This document shows, piece by piece, positions 17,069 to 25,261 of a stretch of DNA of 64,000 nucleotides. Below the pieces are notes generated by a model. It had not been told where the DNA came from. It was given only the letters and a program-made list of their open reading frames with translations, and ran no database searches. Position numbers and translations under genes: made by a program. Positions within the stretch are counted from its first letter, which is position 1, and each line of letters starts with the position of its first letter. Source of the DNA: Flavisolibacter longurius (lineage in GTDB: Bacteria > Bacteroidota > Bacteroidia > Chitinophagales > Chitinophagaceae); NCBI GenBank assembly GCA_013327885.1, contig JABUMY010000003.1:186001-250000 (forward strand), in the 5' to 3' direction.

Positions 17069-17911
17069 ATGTCTACTCAGCTTTCTCCCCAGCAAATTGC
17101 AGCCTATCACCGTGATGGCTTTTTGGTGATCAAAGGATTTTGTTCACCTGAAGAAACAGACCGTTTGTATAGTACTGCTCTTCAGGATAGCGCCATGCAA
17201 AAAAATGCACTGGACCTGAATGACCAGTCGGGAAAAAAAACAAGACTGTCGCTTTGGTTTACACCGGGCAACGATGTTTTTGGCTACCTCACCCGCAGCG
17301 AACGCATGGTGAAAACCGTGGCACCATTGCTCGACAGCGAGGCACCGGTTTGTCATTTTCACTCCAAACTCATGCAAAAAGAACCCCGCGTTGGCGGCGC
17401 CTGGGAGTGGCACCAGGATTATGGTTACTGGTACAAAAACCAGTTTGTATTTCCCGATCAATTAATCTCGGTGATGGTGGCGCTAACACCGGCGAACAAG
17501 GAAAACGGCTGCCTGCAGGTCATCAAGGGCTCGCACAAAATGGGTCGCGTCAATCACGGTTTTGCCGGTGAACAGGTAGGTGCTGATATGGTGATGGTGA
17601 ACAATGCGCTGCAAACAATGGAATTGCTGTACTGCGAACTTGATCCCGGTGATGCCCTGGTCTTTCACCCCAACCTCCTGCACCGCTCCGAAGCCAATTT
17701 GTCGGAACACCCGCGGTGGTCGATCATTGCCTGCTATTGTTCGCAATCGAATCTTGCCTACAACGAAACCTCCACGTCATGGAAAACACCCGTCGACACC
17801 GTGCCCGACGAAGCTATCCTCGAATGGGAAGCGGCCTCTCTTTCCGAAGCGGATTTTTTGAAGAAAGAAGCCGACCCCGCGTTGAAGGAAACAGGGTGGG
17901 AGGGTGTTTAA
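17069..17911 (+). CDS. PhyH-family Fe(II)/2-oxoglutarate dioxygenase
   Basis: The 280-residue cytoplasmic protein has the double-stranded beta-helix of the phytanoyl-CoA dioxygenase family. The facial triad is visible: His115 and Asp117 in WHQDYGYW, and His205 in HPNLLHRSEAN. The group includes hydroxylases acting on phytanoyl-CoA, ectoine and 2-aminoethylphosphonate, so substrate prediction from sequence alone is not safe. It starts 62 bp after the amidotransferase-dehydrogenase fusion and probably belongs to the same operon. There it might release or modify the amine fed into the gamma-glutamyl route; this is inference. Confidence 0.82.
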   Translation: MSTQLSPQQIAAYHRDGFLVIKGFCSPEETDRLYSTALQDSAMQKNALDLNDQSGKKTRLSLWFTPGNDVFGYLTRSERMVKTVAPLLDSEAPVCHFHSKLMQKEPRVGGAWEWHQDYGYWYKNQFVFPDQLISVMVALTPANKENGCLQVIKGSHKMGRVNHGFAGEQVGADMVMVNNALQTMELLYCELDPGDALVFHPNLLHRSEANLSEHPRWSIIACYCSQSNLAYNETSTSWKTPVDTVPDEAILEWEAASLSEADFLKKEADPALKETGWEGV

Positions 17912-17995
17912 GTTAATAGGTTAATGGGTTAATAAGTTAGTAGGTTAATAGGTTGAATAGTTGAAAAGTTGATAGGTTGAATAATTGATAAGCGA
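17912..17995 (+). repeat. GGTTAATA/GGTTGAATA tandem repeat after a stop codon
   Basis: The words GTTAATAG, GTTAATGG, GTTAGTAG and GTTGAATAG follow each other with a period of about 8-9 bases, beginning on the base after the PhyH stop codon and drifting from TTAATA to TTGATA. Confidence 0.8.
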
Positions 17996-18029
17996 ATACA
18001 AACTATCGTAATACTGGTTGTTACTTTGT

Positions 18030-18077
18030 GCCGCCACGTTTTCTCGTCTGGCGTTTCTCGTTTCTCGTCTACCGTTT
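18030..18077 (-). repeat. GACGAGAAACG-type repeat at the 3' end of the reductase gene
   Basis: Read on the minus strand, the reductase ends GGTAG, the stop codon merging into ACGAGAAACGAGAAACG and then CCAGACGAGAAAACG. The repeat therefore begins at the stop codon and matches the words at 13622 and 37443. Confidence 0.65.
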
Positions 18078-18767
18078 CAGGTACCGTATCCACAAAAAAT
18101 CATTATAGATTTTTTTGACCGATTGTAGCTTGAACCGTGTGGCCTTTCGTTTGCCGGGATCTTCCCCGGCTTCAAACACGGTTGGGGCACCGGTGGTGCC
18201 GTCGGCAATGGGTGCCAGTACAAGGCTGAATTCATCGATCAGGCCTGCTTTTAAAAACGATCCGTTCACATGCCCGCCGCCATCTATGCGCAGGCGCTTG
18301 ATGCCAAAAAGAGTGTAAAGCTTTTGCACGACCAGGGCCAGGTCAAGGTCGGTTTTCCCGCCAAAAATATAGGAGACATTTTTCTCCTGCAGGTGGGCCA
18401 GGTAACGGGAAGAAACCTTTTCTGTCAGCACTTCGATCACATGTTCGGTGGAAACCATGTTGCTATTCCAGGTGCATTTGCCCGAAGGGTCAATCACCAC
18501 GGCAAACGCTTTTGCCGGTTGGTCGGCTACAAAATCTTCTTTGGGTATCACCACACGCCTTTTTGCTGCCGGTAGCTTTTTTTTGCTCGAAAATTCCTGC
18601 ATCGTCACCCGGCCCACCAGCCAGGCATCGGCCTTGATCTTTGCCGCCGGTTCCTCAAAATATTTGTGGTGGTCTTTTAGTCCCCAGATCGTTTGTTTGA
18701 TCTTTCCATCCACGGAGCCAAGCATGTGGCAAATGATGTGTGGTCGTTTTGCGGTTTGTTTTGCCAT
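18069..18767 (-). CDS. RibD C-terminal/dihydrofolate-reductase-like protein
   Basis: The 232-residue protein matches the RibD_C domain found in riboflavin reductases and many DHFR-like stand-alone oxidoreductases. The N-terminal strand reads HIICHMLGSVDGKI, then DAWLVGRVTMQEF, and the C-terminal block is RLRIDGGGHVNGSFLKAGLIDE, where the GGG loop binds NADPH. There is no deaminase domain and no riboflavin gene nearby, so a role in riboflavin synthesis is unlikely; a general NADPH-dependent reductase is the best description. It is monocistronic and convergent with the PhyH gene. Confidence 0.8.
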   Translation of the reverse strand: MAKQTAKRPHIICHMLGSVDGKIKQTIWGLKDHHKYFEEPAAKIKADAWLVGRVTMQEFSSKKKLPAAKRRVVIPKEDFVADQPAKAFAVVIDPSGKCTWNSNMVSTEHVIEVLTEKVSSRYLAHLQEKNVSYIFGGKTDLDLALVVQKLYTLFGIKRLRIDGGGHVNGSFLKAGLIDEFSLVLAPIADGTTGAPTVFEAGEDPGKRKATRFKLQSVKKIYNDFLWIRYLKR

Positions 18768-19002
18768 TGTTCCTGTTTATTTGCCTTTGTTTACCTGTCT
18801 TAAATAATCATTCCCAACCCTGCCTGAGCCGCTAATTTTTCGCCTGCAAAAGTATAGCGAATCATTGCCGTAAAGGCCTTTTGCCATCGGGGCAGTGGCA
18901 ATGCCAGATGCAAAAAATAAATATTTGTTTTTCAGATAATTAAATAAATTCATAGGGCCGAAATCACCGTATACTTTTCTTCATTTGGAAACAACCAGAC
19001 TA

Positions 19003-22000
19003 ATGCCGCTGAAACATTTTTTTGCTTTCGGTTTTTTCTTTTTCTGCCTGTTGCTTTTACGGGCACAGCAGCCGGAGCAATTTGTGTTCACGCATTACCG
19101 GCTGGCCGATGGACTGGCGTCGGGTATCGTAAAAAACGTGGTGCAGGACGAACAGGGTTTTATCTGGCTGGCGACGCATAACGGGTTGCAGCGTTTCGAC
19201 GGCAACAAATTTCTAACCTTTAAAAGCACACCCGGCGATACCACCACCTTGCCTTCTGATGAAGTGGCGCAGGTTTACCTGGACAGGCAAACAAACCTGT
19301 GGGTGCTGACGGTCGATAACAAGGCCGGCATTTTCGATACGAAAACATTTCGCTACCGCGAAGTGCCCATCCGCGAAACGGTTCGTGAAAAGCTTCACAT
19401 TGAAAAGACGTTTTTGGAAACACCTGCCGGAGACCTGTTGCTTCATTTTCGAAAGACGGCAAAACTTTTTGTTTACAACAAAAAAGAAGAAGCTTTCCTG
19501 CCTTCCTCACTGATTCCTTTCCCTGCCGGTCGCCCCGTTCATTTTATCTTTCACGATACCGTTTCGCAGGCTTTTCTCCTGACAACCGATTCAGGTGTTT
19601 TGGTGCGGCAACCTTTTGTGCAAGGCCGGCGATCGGCCCTGTTGGATACGGTGCTAAAAAAAACAGCAGGCGAACGTTTTCTCAACTACCTGCACCTGGC
19701 GGCTAACCGGCAATTGTTTTTTGAAAGTTGGCCGAAAGCGGCTACGCATCCCGTACTGAAAAGCATAAACCTGCAAACCGGTGCCAAGTCGCAGTTTGAC
19801 CTGCAAACGGACTACGGCCTCGGTTATCACCAGGTACGCGGCATGCTGGAGCAGCGCAGCGGCAGGCAATGGCTTTACGGGCTTCCGTTCATTGCCGGCT
19901 ATGCACCGGCAGCCGGTGGTTTGCAGTTTTTGAAAAAAGATTACAACAAGGAAAAGGAACTGAAGTTTACGCAGGTGTTTTCGATGTATGAGGACCGGCA
20001 GCAAAACATTTGGGTTTGCACCGACAACGGCATCTACCTGTTTAACCCCGACGCACAGATCTTTCACAACTATGCACTGACAACACCAAAGCGCTTTAAC
20101 GTGGAAGGCAAGGCGCAAACCGCGTTGCAACTGCCCAATGGCGAACTTTGGATGGGTTACCGCGACCTGGGGCTTTTCCGGTACGACAAAAACATGCAGC
20201 CGGTTCTGCTGCACGCTTCTTTGTTACCGCTGGTAGAAGGGCGGTCGGTGTGGGACCTGCACCGCCATTCAAAGACCGGCGTTATTTGGATAACCATGCA
20301 GGGAGGGCGGCTGGCCCTTTTTGACCCGGCAACAAAAAGCGCAAAGCTGTTGGTGCCACCGGCATGTGAGCAAAGAGCCATTACCCAAGTAACCGAAGAC
20401 AGGGAGGGAAATCTTTGGCTGGGAACACAGGGCGGCAACCTGGTAAAATGGGATAACAAGGCAGGTGCAAAAGATATTGCAGCGGGTTTCAGCCTCGTTA
20501 AAAAAACAGGCGAGATCGAGAAGATCATGGCCGATAACCACGGCGCGGTTTGGGTGGCCACCATCGGCGATGGTTTGCTGAAAATGGATGCACGAACAGC
20601 ACGGCTGCAAAGACAGTTTACGGTGGATGGGCCGGCGGGCTCGCGGTTATGGAACAACAATCCCAAAGACATTCTCCAATACAACGACAGCCTGCTGGTG
20701 GTGGCCGCCGGCGTATTGCACGTGGTGAACATGCGTACCGGTGCTGTCAGCCAGATCACCAACCAGGACGGCCTGCCGTCGCACACCGTGCAAAGCCTGG
20801 CCAAGGACCGGCGTGGCTTGCTGTGGGTGGGAACCCTCAACGGGCTGTGTGTTACCGATCTTGCCCGGCGTTCGTTTACGGTTTACGACCAGCGGGATGG
20901 CCTGCTCAACGACCAGTTCAATACGGCAGGTGCCTTTAGCCTGCGCAACGACAGCCTGCTTTTTACCACCCTCGAAAGCTTTGTTGTGTTTGATCCTTCT
21001 TTTGTGCAGCAAAAGCAACCAATGGGTAAGGTGGTCATCACCGGCTTTTCTGCACTGAACAAAATGCTTTCGGTAGACTCCCTGCTCCGCCTGTCCCGCA
21101 TTGACCTTGCTTACAACAATAATTCTGTTGCCATTGAGTTCAGCGCATTCAATTACAGCCAGCTTACCAAGCTGGATTATTATTACCAGTTGCAGGGTTT
21201 TGATACCGCCTGGATCCGGAGTGACAACCGCCACCAGGCAGTATATTCTTACCTGCCGCCGGGCACCTACAGCTTTTGGGTAAAAACAAAATCGCTGGCG
21301 GGAGAAGAAAGTCCTGCCCTGGCTTATCTCCACATAAAGGTGCACCCGCCGTTTTGGCTGGCCTGGTGGTTTTACTGCCTGTTGGTGCTGGTGATTACCC
21401 TGGTGCTTTACCTGCTGTACCGCGAACGCATCAAACGGCTGCTGACGCTGCAAAAGATACGCTCCGATATTGCCAGCCACTTGCACCACGATGTGAGCAG
21501 TACGCTGAACAACATCAATGTGCTGAGCCATATTGCGCGGCTGAAAGCTGATAAGGACATTGTACGGTCTAAAGAGCTGATTGACGAGATCAGCGGCAAA
21601 AGCCAGAACATGATGCTGTCGATGGACGAGATCCTTTGGAGCATCGACCCTGAAAATGATACCGTGGAAAAAACCCTGGTGCGGATTTTAGAGTATGCCC
21701 GTACGTTAGAGGTAGCCTACGACATTGTTATCGACATTGTAGTGCACGAAAAATTAAAGCACCTGCGCCTGAACATGAAAGTGCGTCACCATTTTTTTAT
21801 TGTTTTTAAAGTGGTGCTGGAATACCTGGCACAAAACGCCGGTAAAAAAACCATCCTGGTGGACATTGACCTGGCCTGGTCGCGGATTGTAATGAAAGTG
21901 CTGCGCACCGGCGATGAAACCGAAAACAACCGCAAGCACCTGCTGGCGCTGAAACAGGAACTGCTGCAAAAGGCCGACGAAATGAACGCCAGCCTGGCCT

Positions 22001-22053
22001 TTGAAATGGGCAAGCGGGATACGTCTATTGTGCTGTCAATACCTGTGAAATAG
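19003..22053 (+). CDS. Two-component-like sensor with Reg_prop propeller, Y_Y_Y domain and degenerate kinase domain
   Basis: The 1016-residue protein has a signal peptide (cut near LLLLRAQQ), two periplasmic seven-bladed propellers built of Reg_prop repeats (for example DEQGFIWLATHNGLQRF and DRRGLLWVGTLNGLCV), a Y_Y_Y domain (about 680-775), one membrane helix (about 785-805) and a short dimerisation region. The phosphoacceptor helix survives in ASHLHHDVSSTLNN, and ILWSIDPENDT is kept. The ATP-binding part is degraded: the N-box Asn is missing (VVLEYLAQNAG), and both the DxGxG and GxGL boxes are replaced by LRTGDETENNRK and LLALKQELLQ. It may be a pseudokinase that only dimerises or scaffolds. 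No response regulator is adjacent. ATG at 19003 is preferred over a TTG at 18985. Confidence 0.85.
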   Translation: MPLKHFFAFGFFFFCLLLLRAQQPEQFVFTHYRLADGLASGIVKNVVQDEQGFIWLATHNGLQRFDGNKFLTFKSTPGDTTTLPSDEVAQVYLDRQTNLWVLTVDNKAGIFDTKTFRYREVPIRETVREKLHIEKTFLETPAGDLLLHFRKTAKLFVYNKKEEAFLPSSLIPFPAGRPVHFIFHDTVSQAFLLTTDSGVLVRQPFVQGRRSALLDTVLKKTAGERFLNYLHLAANRQLFFESWPKAATHPVLKSINLQTGAKSQFDLQTDYGLGYHQVRGMLEQRSGRQWLYGLPFIAGYAPAAGGLQFLKKDYNKEKELKFTQVFSMYEDRQQNIWVCTDNGIYLFNPDAQIFHNYALTTPKRFNVEGKAQTALQLPNGELWMGYRDLGLFRYDKNMQPVLLHASLLPLVEGRSVWDLHRHSKTGVIWITMQGGRLALFDPATKSAKLLVPPACEQRAITQVTEDREGNLWLGTQGGNLVKWDNKAGAKDIAAGFSLVKKTGEIEKIMADNHGAVWVATIGDGLLKMDARTARLQRQFTVDGPAGSRLWNNNPKDILQYNDSLLVVAAGVLHVVNMRTGAVSQITNQDGLPSHTVQSLAKDRRGLLWVGTLNGLCVTDLARRSFTVYDQRDGLLNDQFNTAGAFSLRNDSLLFTTLESFVVFDPSFVQQKQPMGKVVITGFSALNKMLSVDSLLRLSRIDLAYNNNSVAIEFSAFNYSQLTKLDYYYQLQGFDTAWIRSDNRHQAVYSYLPPGTYSFWVKTKSLAGEESPALAYLHIKVHPPFWLAWWFYCLLVLVITLVLYLLYRERIKRLLTLQKIRSDIASHLHHDVSSTLNNINVLSHIARLKADKDIVRSKELIDEISGKSQNMMLSMDEILWSIDPENDTVEKTLVRILEYARTLEVAYDIVIDIVVHEKLKHLRLNMKVRHHFFIVFKVVLEYLAQNAGKKTILVDIDLAWSRIVMKVLRTGDETENNRKHLLALKQELLQKADEMNASLAFEMGKRDTSIVLSIPVK

Positions 22054-22106
22054 CATTTTGCTTCGTCTCGGGGTTTAGCAGGGAAATGGTTCGAGGATGT
22101 GTTGAT

Positions 22107-22955
22107 TCAGAGCGTTGTTTCCGCAAACTGACGCTTCACAAAAGGAATGATATCTTCTACGGTATTGGTCACTTTTACAATTTTACCGGCCCTGTCAACC
22201 AGGATATGCGTAGGGTAGGCGGATACGTTTAGCTTTCCGCTCATGTAGCCTTCTGCCTCGGGCACTACCGCGTAGCTGAACGGCTTTTTCTTTAGAAAAG
22301 AAACCAGTTTTTCTTTGGTGTCCATTGCCAGGCTAACAAACAGCAGGTCCTTTTTATCGCGGTAGTGGTCAACCAGCTTGTTTAGTTCCGGGAACTCCTT
22401 TACACAGGCAACACAGTTGATAAACCAGCATTTCAACAGCAAAACATTTCCTTTTGTATTGGCTTTGTTGTACTTCCTGCCGTTGATGTCTGTGAACGCA
22501 TAATCCGGAAGCTCGCTGCCCTCCATTTTGTGGTGTTCCATTTCGGTTGCAGCTAGCTGTTTTATATTGGCTCGAATATCCTTATCCGGACGTTGCAGTT
22601 TGTACAGTTGATAAACCGGGGTGTTGTTCTGCTCCTTTATTTTAAACGGAACAACGTTTCCGGTTTGCAGCCGTGTTAAGAATTCAGCTTTGCTGAGGGT
22701 GGCAGAATCAGCATCCAGCCCAATAAAATCCTGTGCTAAATGAATAGTGTAATAGGTGTAACTATACCAGGTCATAAAGTCTTTTAAAATAGCCTCGGGA
22801 TCAACGGTGAAGTGTTTCTCTGACGGGTAAGCTGCTTCTTGCGTCTCTTGTGTTAGGGTTGGTGCTCCGTTTTTGGGTTCAACATTGCCAGTAGGATTGC
22901 AGGAAAACAGCAGAAGGAATGAAAGAAGTATCAGCGATGATAGGAAAATTCTCAT
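22107..22955 (-). CDS. TlpA-like thioredoxin-fold lipoprotein
   Basis: The 282-residue protein has a lipoprotein signal with lipid Cys19 (LLLFSC). A linker and a variable N-terminal domain (about 50-140) precede a thioredoxin-like domain (about 148-280) carrying Cys181-Val-Ala-Cys184 in the segment CWFINCVACVKEF. The cis-Pro loop is SAYPTHILVD. Such proteins act in the periplasm as thiol-disulfide oxidoreductases or reduce apocytochromes or redox-stressed proteins. It stands alone between the sensor gene and the dioxygenase gene, so the partner is unknown. Confidence 0.83.
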   Translation of the reverse strand: MRIFLSSLILLSFLLLFSCNPTGNVEPKNGAPTLTQETQEAAYPSEKHFTVDPEAILKDFMTWYSYTYYTIHLAQDFIGLDADSATLSKAEFLTRLQTGNVVPFKIKEQNNTPVYQLYKLQRPDKDIRANIKQLAATEMEHHKMEGSELPDYAFTDINGRKYNKANTKGNVLLLKCWFINCVACVKEFPELNKLVDHYRDKKDLLFVSLAMDTKEKLVSFLKKKPFSYAVVPEAEGYMSGKLNVSAYPTHILVDRAGKIVKVTNTVEDIIPFVKRQFAETTL

Positions 22956-23127
22956 AGAAATTTATGCATTGTAAATATCCAGGAAAATCATCAACAACCC
23001 TGCTTTCAGTACAGGTATTTAATTGTTCCAGCATTCAGCTCATACTTAATTCACAGTACACCATTTCACTTACAATTTATTCAAACGCCCATAAGGCTGA
23101 ATTCATTGTTTAGCATTGGCGACCATT

Positions 23128-24027
23128 TTATTTTGATCTGTCATAAGCAAAAATTTTTGCGCCTTCTAATTGCAGTTTTCTTCGCCGGGTAAACCGGAAC
23201 TGAAGCTTTACATTTCCGCCAGGCAGAAGCTCGAATTTTGCTTCGGTATCGTTTACGCCACCGGCAAATGTGTTGGCTCCCGCATAATGCAAGCTGCCCC
23301 AGATCTGGTGGTTCATTTTGTAAAAAAGAAAATCACCGTCGCGGTAAAACTTCATCATTGCGTTGTTGCTCATTTTGTAGACACCCATCACTTTCCCAAA
23401 TAAGCTGTCGTCGGGCACATACTCTTTTTTCAGCACGATGTCGAACCTGATCTCACTTTGATTGTCGGCTCTTCGCCGGAGAGAGAGGATGCGGTTAATG
23501 GACAAGGGCGATTTTGTACTGGGATCACTATCGAGGTAGGGATCACCCGTAAAATAAACCTGCGTGACCAGGTCCTGCAGCCCGGCAGCGGAAATACGCA
23601 TGTGAATATGCGCCGGCCGAAAAAAAGGCGAACCTTCCTCTACCGGGTAAGCAACCGGTTTGGTGGTAACAAAATGATACCTTCCATTGGCTGAAACCTT
23701 TTGGCTGCCGCGGTACCGGTATTCATCCGAAACATTATCGTAAAGGCCGTTGGCCTGGCATTGCCAGATTTCAACCAGGCAATCCTGTACCGGCGTTTTG
23801 CCATCTTCCTTATAGATGGTACCCGACAAATGCAGCAGCTCACCTTTGAAGTCTTTTGGGTTTATGTTTTCTCGCAGCGGTGCCCCGGGCCGGTACAGCG
23901 GGCCTAAAATATCAGTGGTGGTAGGTGTGTCGCCAATAAATCCTTTTTCTGTCCAGGTGATGTTTCCAAAAACACCGATGCCCAACACAACAGCGCTTGT
24001 ATCCTTTATAAATTTTCTTCGTTGCAT
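23128..24027 (-). CDS. Tat-exported intradiol ring-cleavage dioxygenase-like protein
   Basis: The 299-residue protein begins with a twin-arginine signal (QRRKFIKDTSAVVLGIGVFG). The next region has the intradiol dioxygenase fold: LSGTIYKEDGKTPVQDCLVEIWQ, a Tyr in NGLYDNV, another in YRYRG, and the His pair in FRPAHIHMR, which together could supply the Tyr2His2 ferric iron site. The C-terminal 80 residues (LHYAGANTFAGGVNDTEAKF onward) are an extension that I do not recognise. Exported members of this family in Bacteroidota are common but poorly characterised; catechol-type aromatics from lignin or plant phenolics are possible substrates. Confidence 0.78.
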   Translation of the reverse strand: MQRRKFIKDTSAVVLGIGVFGNITWTEKGFIGDTPTTTDILGPLYRPGAPLRENINPKDFKGELLHLSGTIYKEDGKTPVQDCLVEIWQCQANGLYDNVSDEYRYRGSQKVSANGRYHFVTTKPVAYPVEEGSPFFRPAHIHMRISAAGLQDLVTQVYFTGDPYLDSDPSTKSPLSINRILSLRRRADNQSEIRFDIVLKKEYVPDDSLFGKVMGVYKMSNNAMMKFYRDGDFLFYKMNHQIWGSLHYAGANTFAGGVNDTEAKFELLPGGNVKLQFRFTRRRKLQLEGAKIFAYDRSK

Positions 24028-24127
24028 AAAGAAAGCTTATGAACAAAAAATCGGCTTGTTTGCTCTCTCTAAGGTAAATTTTTCTAATGTGTTTTGTGCA
24101 GGCGAATGTGATGGACAATAGAAGACG

Positions 24128-24247
24128 CTAAAGCCTGGCGTAGCCAAGGGTTTCAATATCTGCAATGCTTTGGGTCAAATAGGTTTTGCCGTTTGCCAGC
24201 ACGTAAACATTATCGGATAGGACTTGCACGTGATGTTTAGGAGGGTC
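24128..24247 (-). pseudogene. Possible gene remnant (C-terminal fragment)
   Basis: A minus-strand frame reads DPPKHHVQVLSDNVYVLANG and continues to GYARL before a TAG at 24128-24130, and it has convincing protein composition. It is preceded by an in-frame TAA at 24248-24250 and has no start codon, so it cannot be a complete gene. The 255-bp spacer between the dioxygenase and AraC genes contains nothing else recognisable. The parent family is not identified. Confidence 0.35.
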
Positions 24248-24282
24248 TTATTCGTTTTCGCAGTTTAGGTATCACTCTTCTT

Positions 24283-25203
24283 TTAATTGAACGACTGCCT
24301 GAATTCCAGTGGCGACTGATTGGTTTTTGTTTTGAATAATTTACTAAACGACTGTGGGTGTTCAAAGCCCAGCTCATACGCCACTTCGCTAACAGTGAGG
24401 CGGGTAGTGGACAATTTTTCTTTTGCTTTTTCGATCAGCTTGTGGTGGATATGCTGCTGCGCATTCTGACCCGTGAGCGAACGCAGCATATCGCTTAAAT
24501 AACTGGGAGAAATCGCCAGTTGTGCAGCCAGGTATTGCACTGTTGGTATACCCTCGTTGATGGAACGGTCGCTGTTGAAATAATCGTCCAATATTTCTTC
24601 CAGCTTTTGCAACAGGTCACTGTTCACGGTTTTGCGGGTAATGAACTGCCGCTTGTAAAACCGGTTGGCGTAATTCAGTAACAACTCTATTTGTGCGATG
24701 ATAACGTCATGGCTGAATTCATCGATCCTGCTGTTCAATTCTTCGTCAAGGATCGCAAAAATGGAAAGGATGGTTGCTTTTTCCTTGTCGGATAAATGCA
24801 ACGCCTCGTTGGCCGAATACGAAAAAAAGCCGTACTGTTTTATCTTTTTGGCCAGGGGATAGGTCAGTAAAAAATCAGGGTGTATCAGCAGCGTGTAAGA
24901 CGAGCATACGCCGCTGTGCTCTTCGTTCGGACCGATCACCTGGTTGGGAGCCGCAAACAGCAAGCCTCCTACGTCAAAATCGTAATAATGCTGCCCGTAT
25001 TTTACCCGGCCGCTAAGCCTTGGCTTATAGGAAATTTTATAAAAGCTGAGGACATGCGATTGCGGAAAGCTGTTTTCGACCACCCGGTTTGATTCCGCAC
25101 CCAGCAGGCATACCAAGGGGTGCTGGGGCTCCGGCAGGCCAAAAGCCCTGGCTGCCTCCGAGAGCGAAGCAAAACTATGAGGTATATTTTCTTCTTTTTT
25201 CAT
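24283..25203 (-). CDS. AraC-family transcriptional regulator
   Basis: The 306-residue protein has an N-terminal effector-binding region (about 15-190) and two AraC-type helix-turn-helix motifs at the C-terminus (about 205-306). The second is SEVAYELGFEHPQSFSKLFK, closely matching the AraC signature. The open frame reaches further upstream, but the ATG at 25203 gives a normal N-terminus (MKKEENIPHSF) and a normal length. It lies 58 bp downstream of an SDR oxidoreductase gene on the same strand. In this phylum such pairs are common, and the regulator probably controls that gene. The effector is unknown. Confidence 0.87.
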   Translation of the reverse strand: MKKEENIPHSFASLSEAARAFGLPEPQHPLVCLLGAESNRVVENSFPQSHVLSFYKISYKPRLSGRVKYGQHYYDFDVGGLLFAAPNQVIGPNEEHSGVCSSYTLLIHPDFLLTYPLAKKIKQYGFFSYSANEALHLSDKEKATILSIFAILDEELNSRIDEFSHDVIIAQIELLLNYANRFYKRQFITRKTVNSDLLQKLEEILDDYFNSDRSINEGIPTVQYLAAQLAISPSYLSDMLRSLTGQNAQQHIHHKLIEKAKEKLSTTRLTVSEVAYELGFEHPQSFSKLFKTKTNQSPLEFRQSFN

Positions 25204-25261
25204 GCGAAAGCTGTTGTAAAAGTATAACCGGTTGTTGGTTTGCCAACCGGTTATTACCCGG

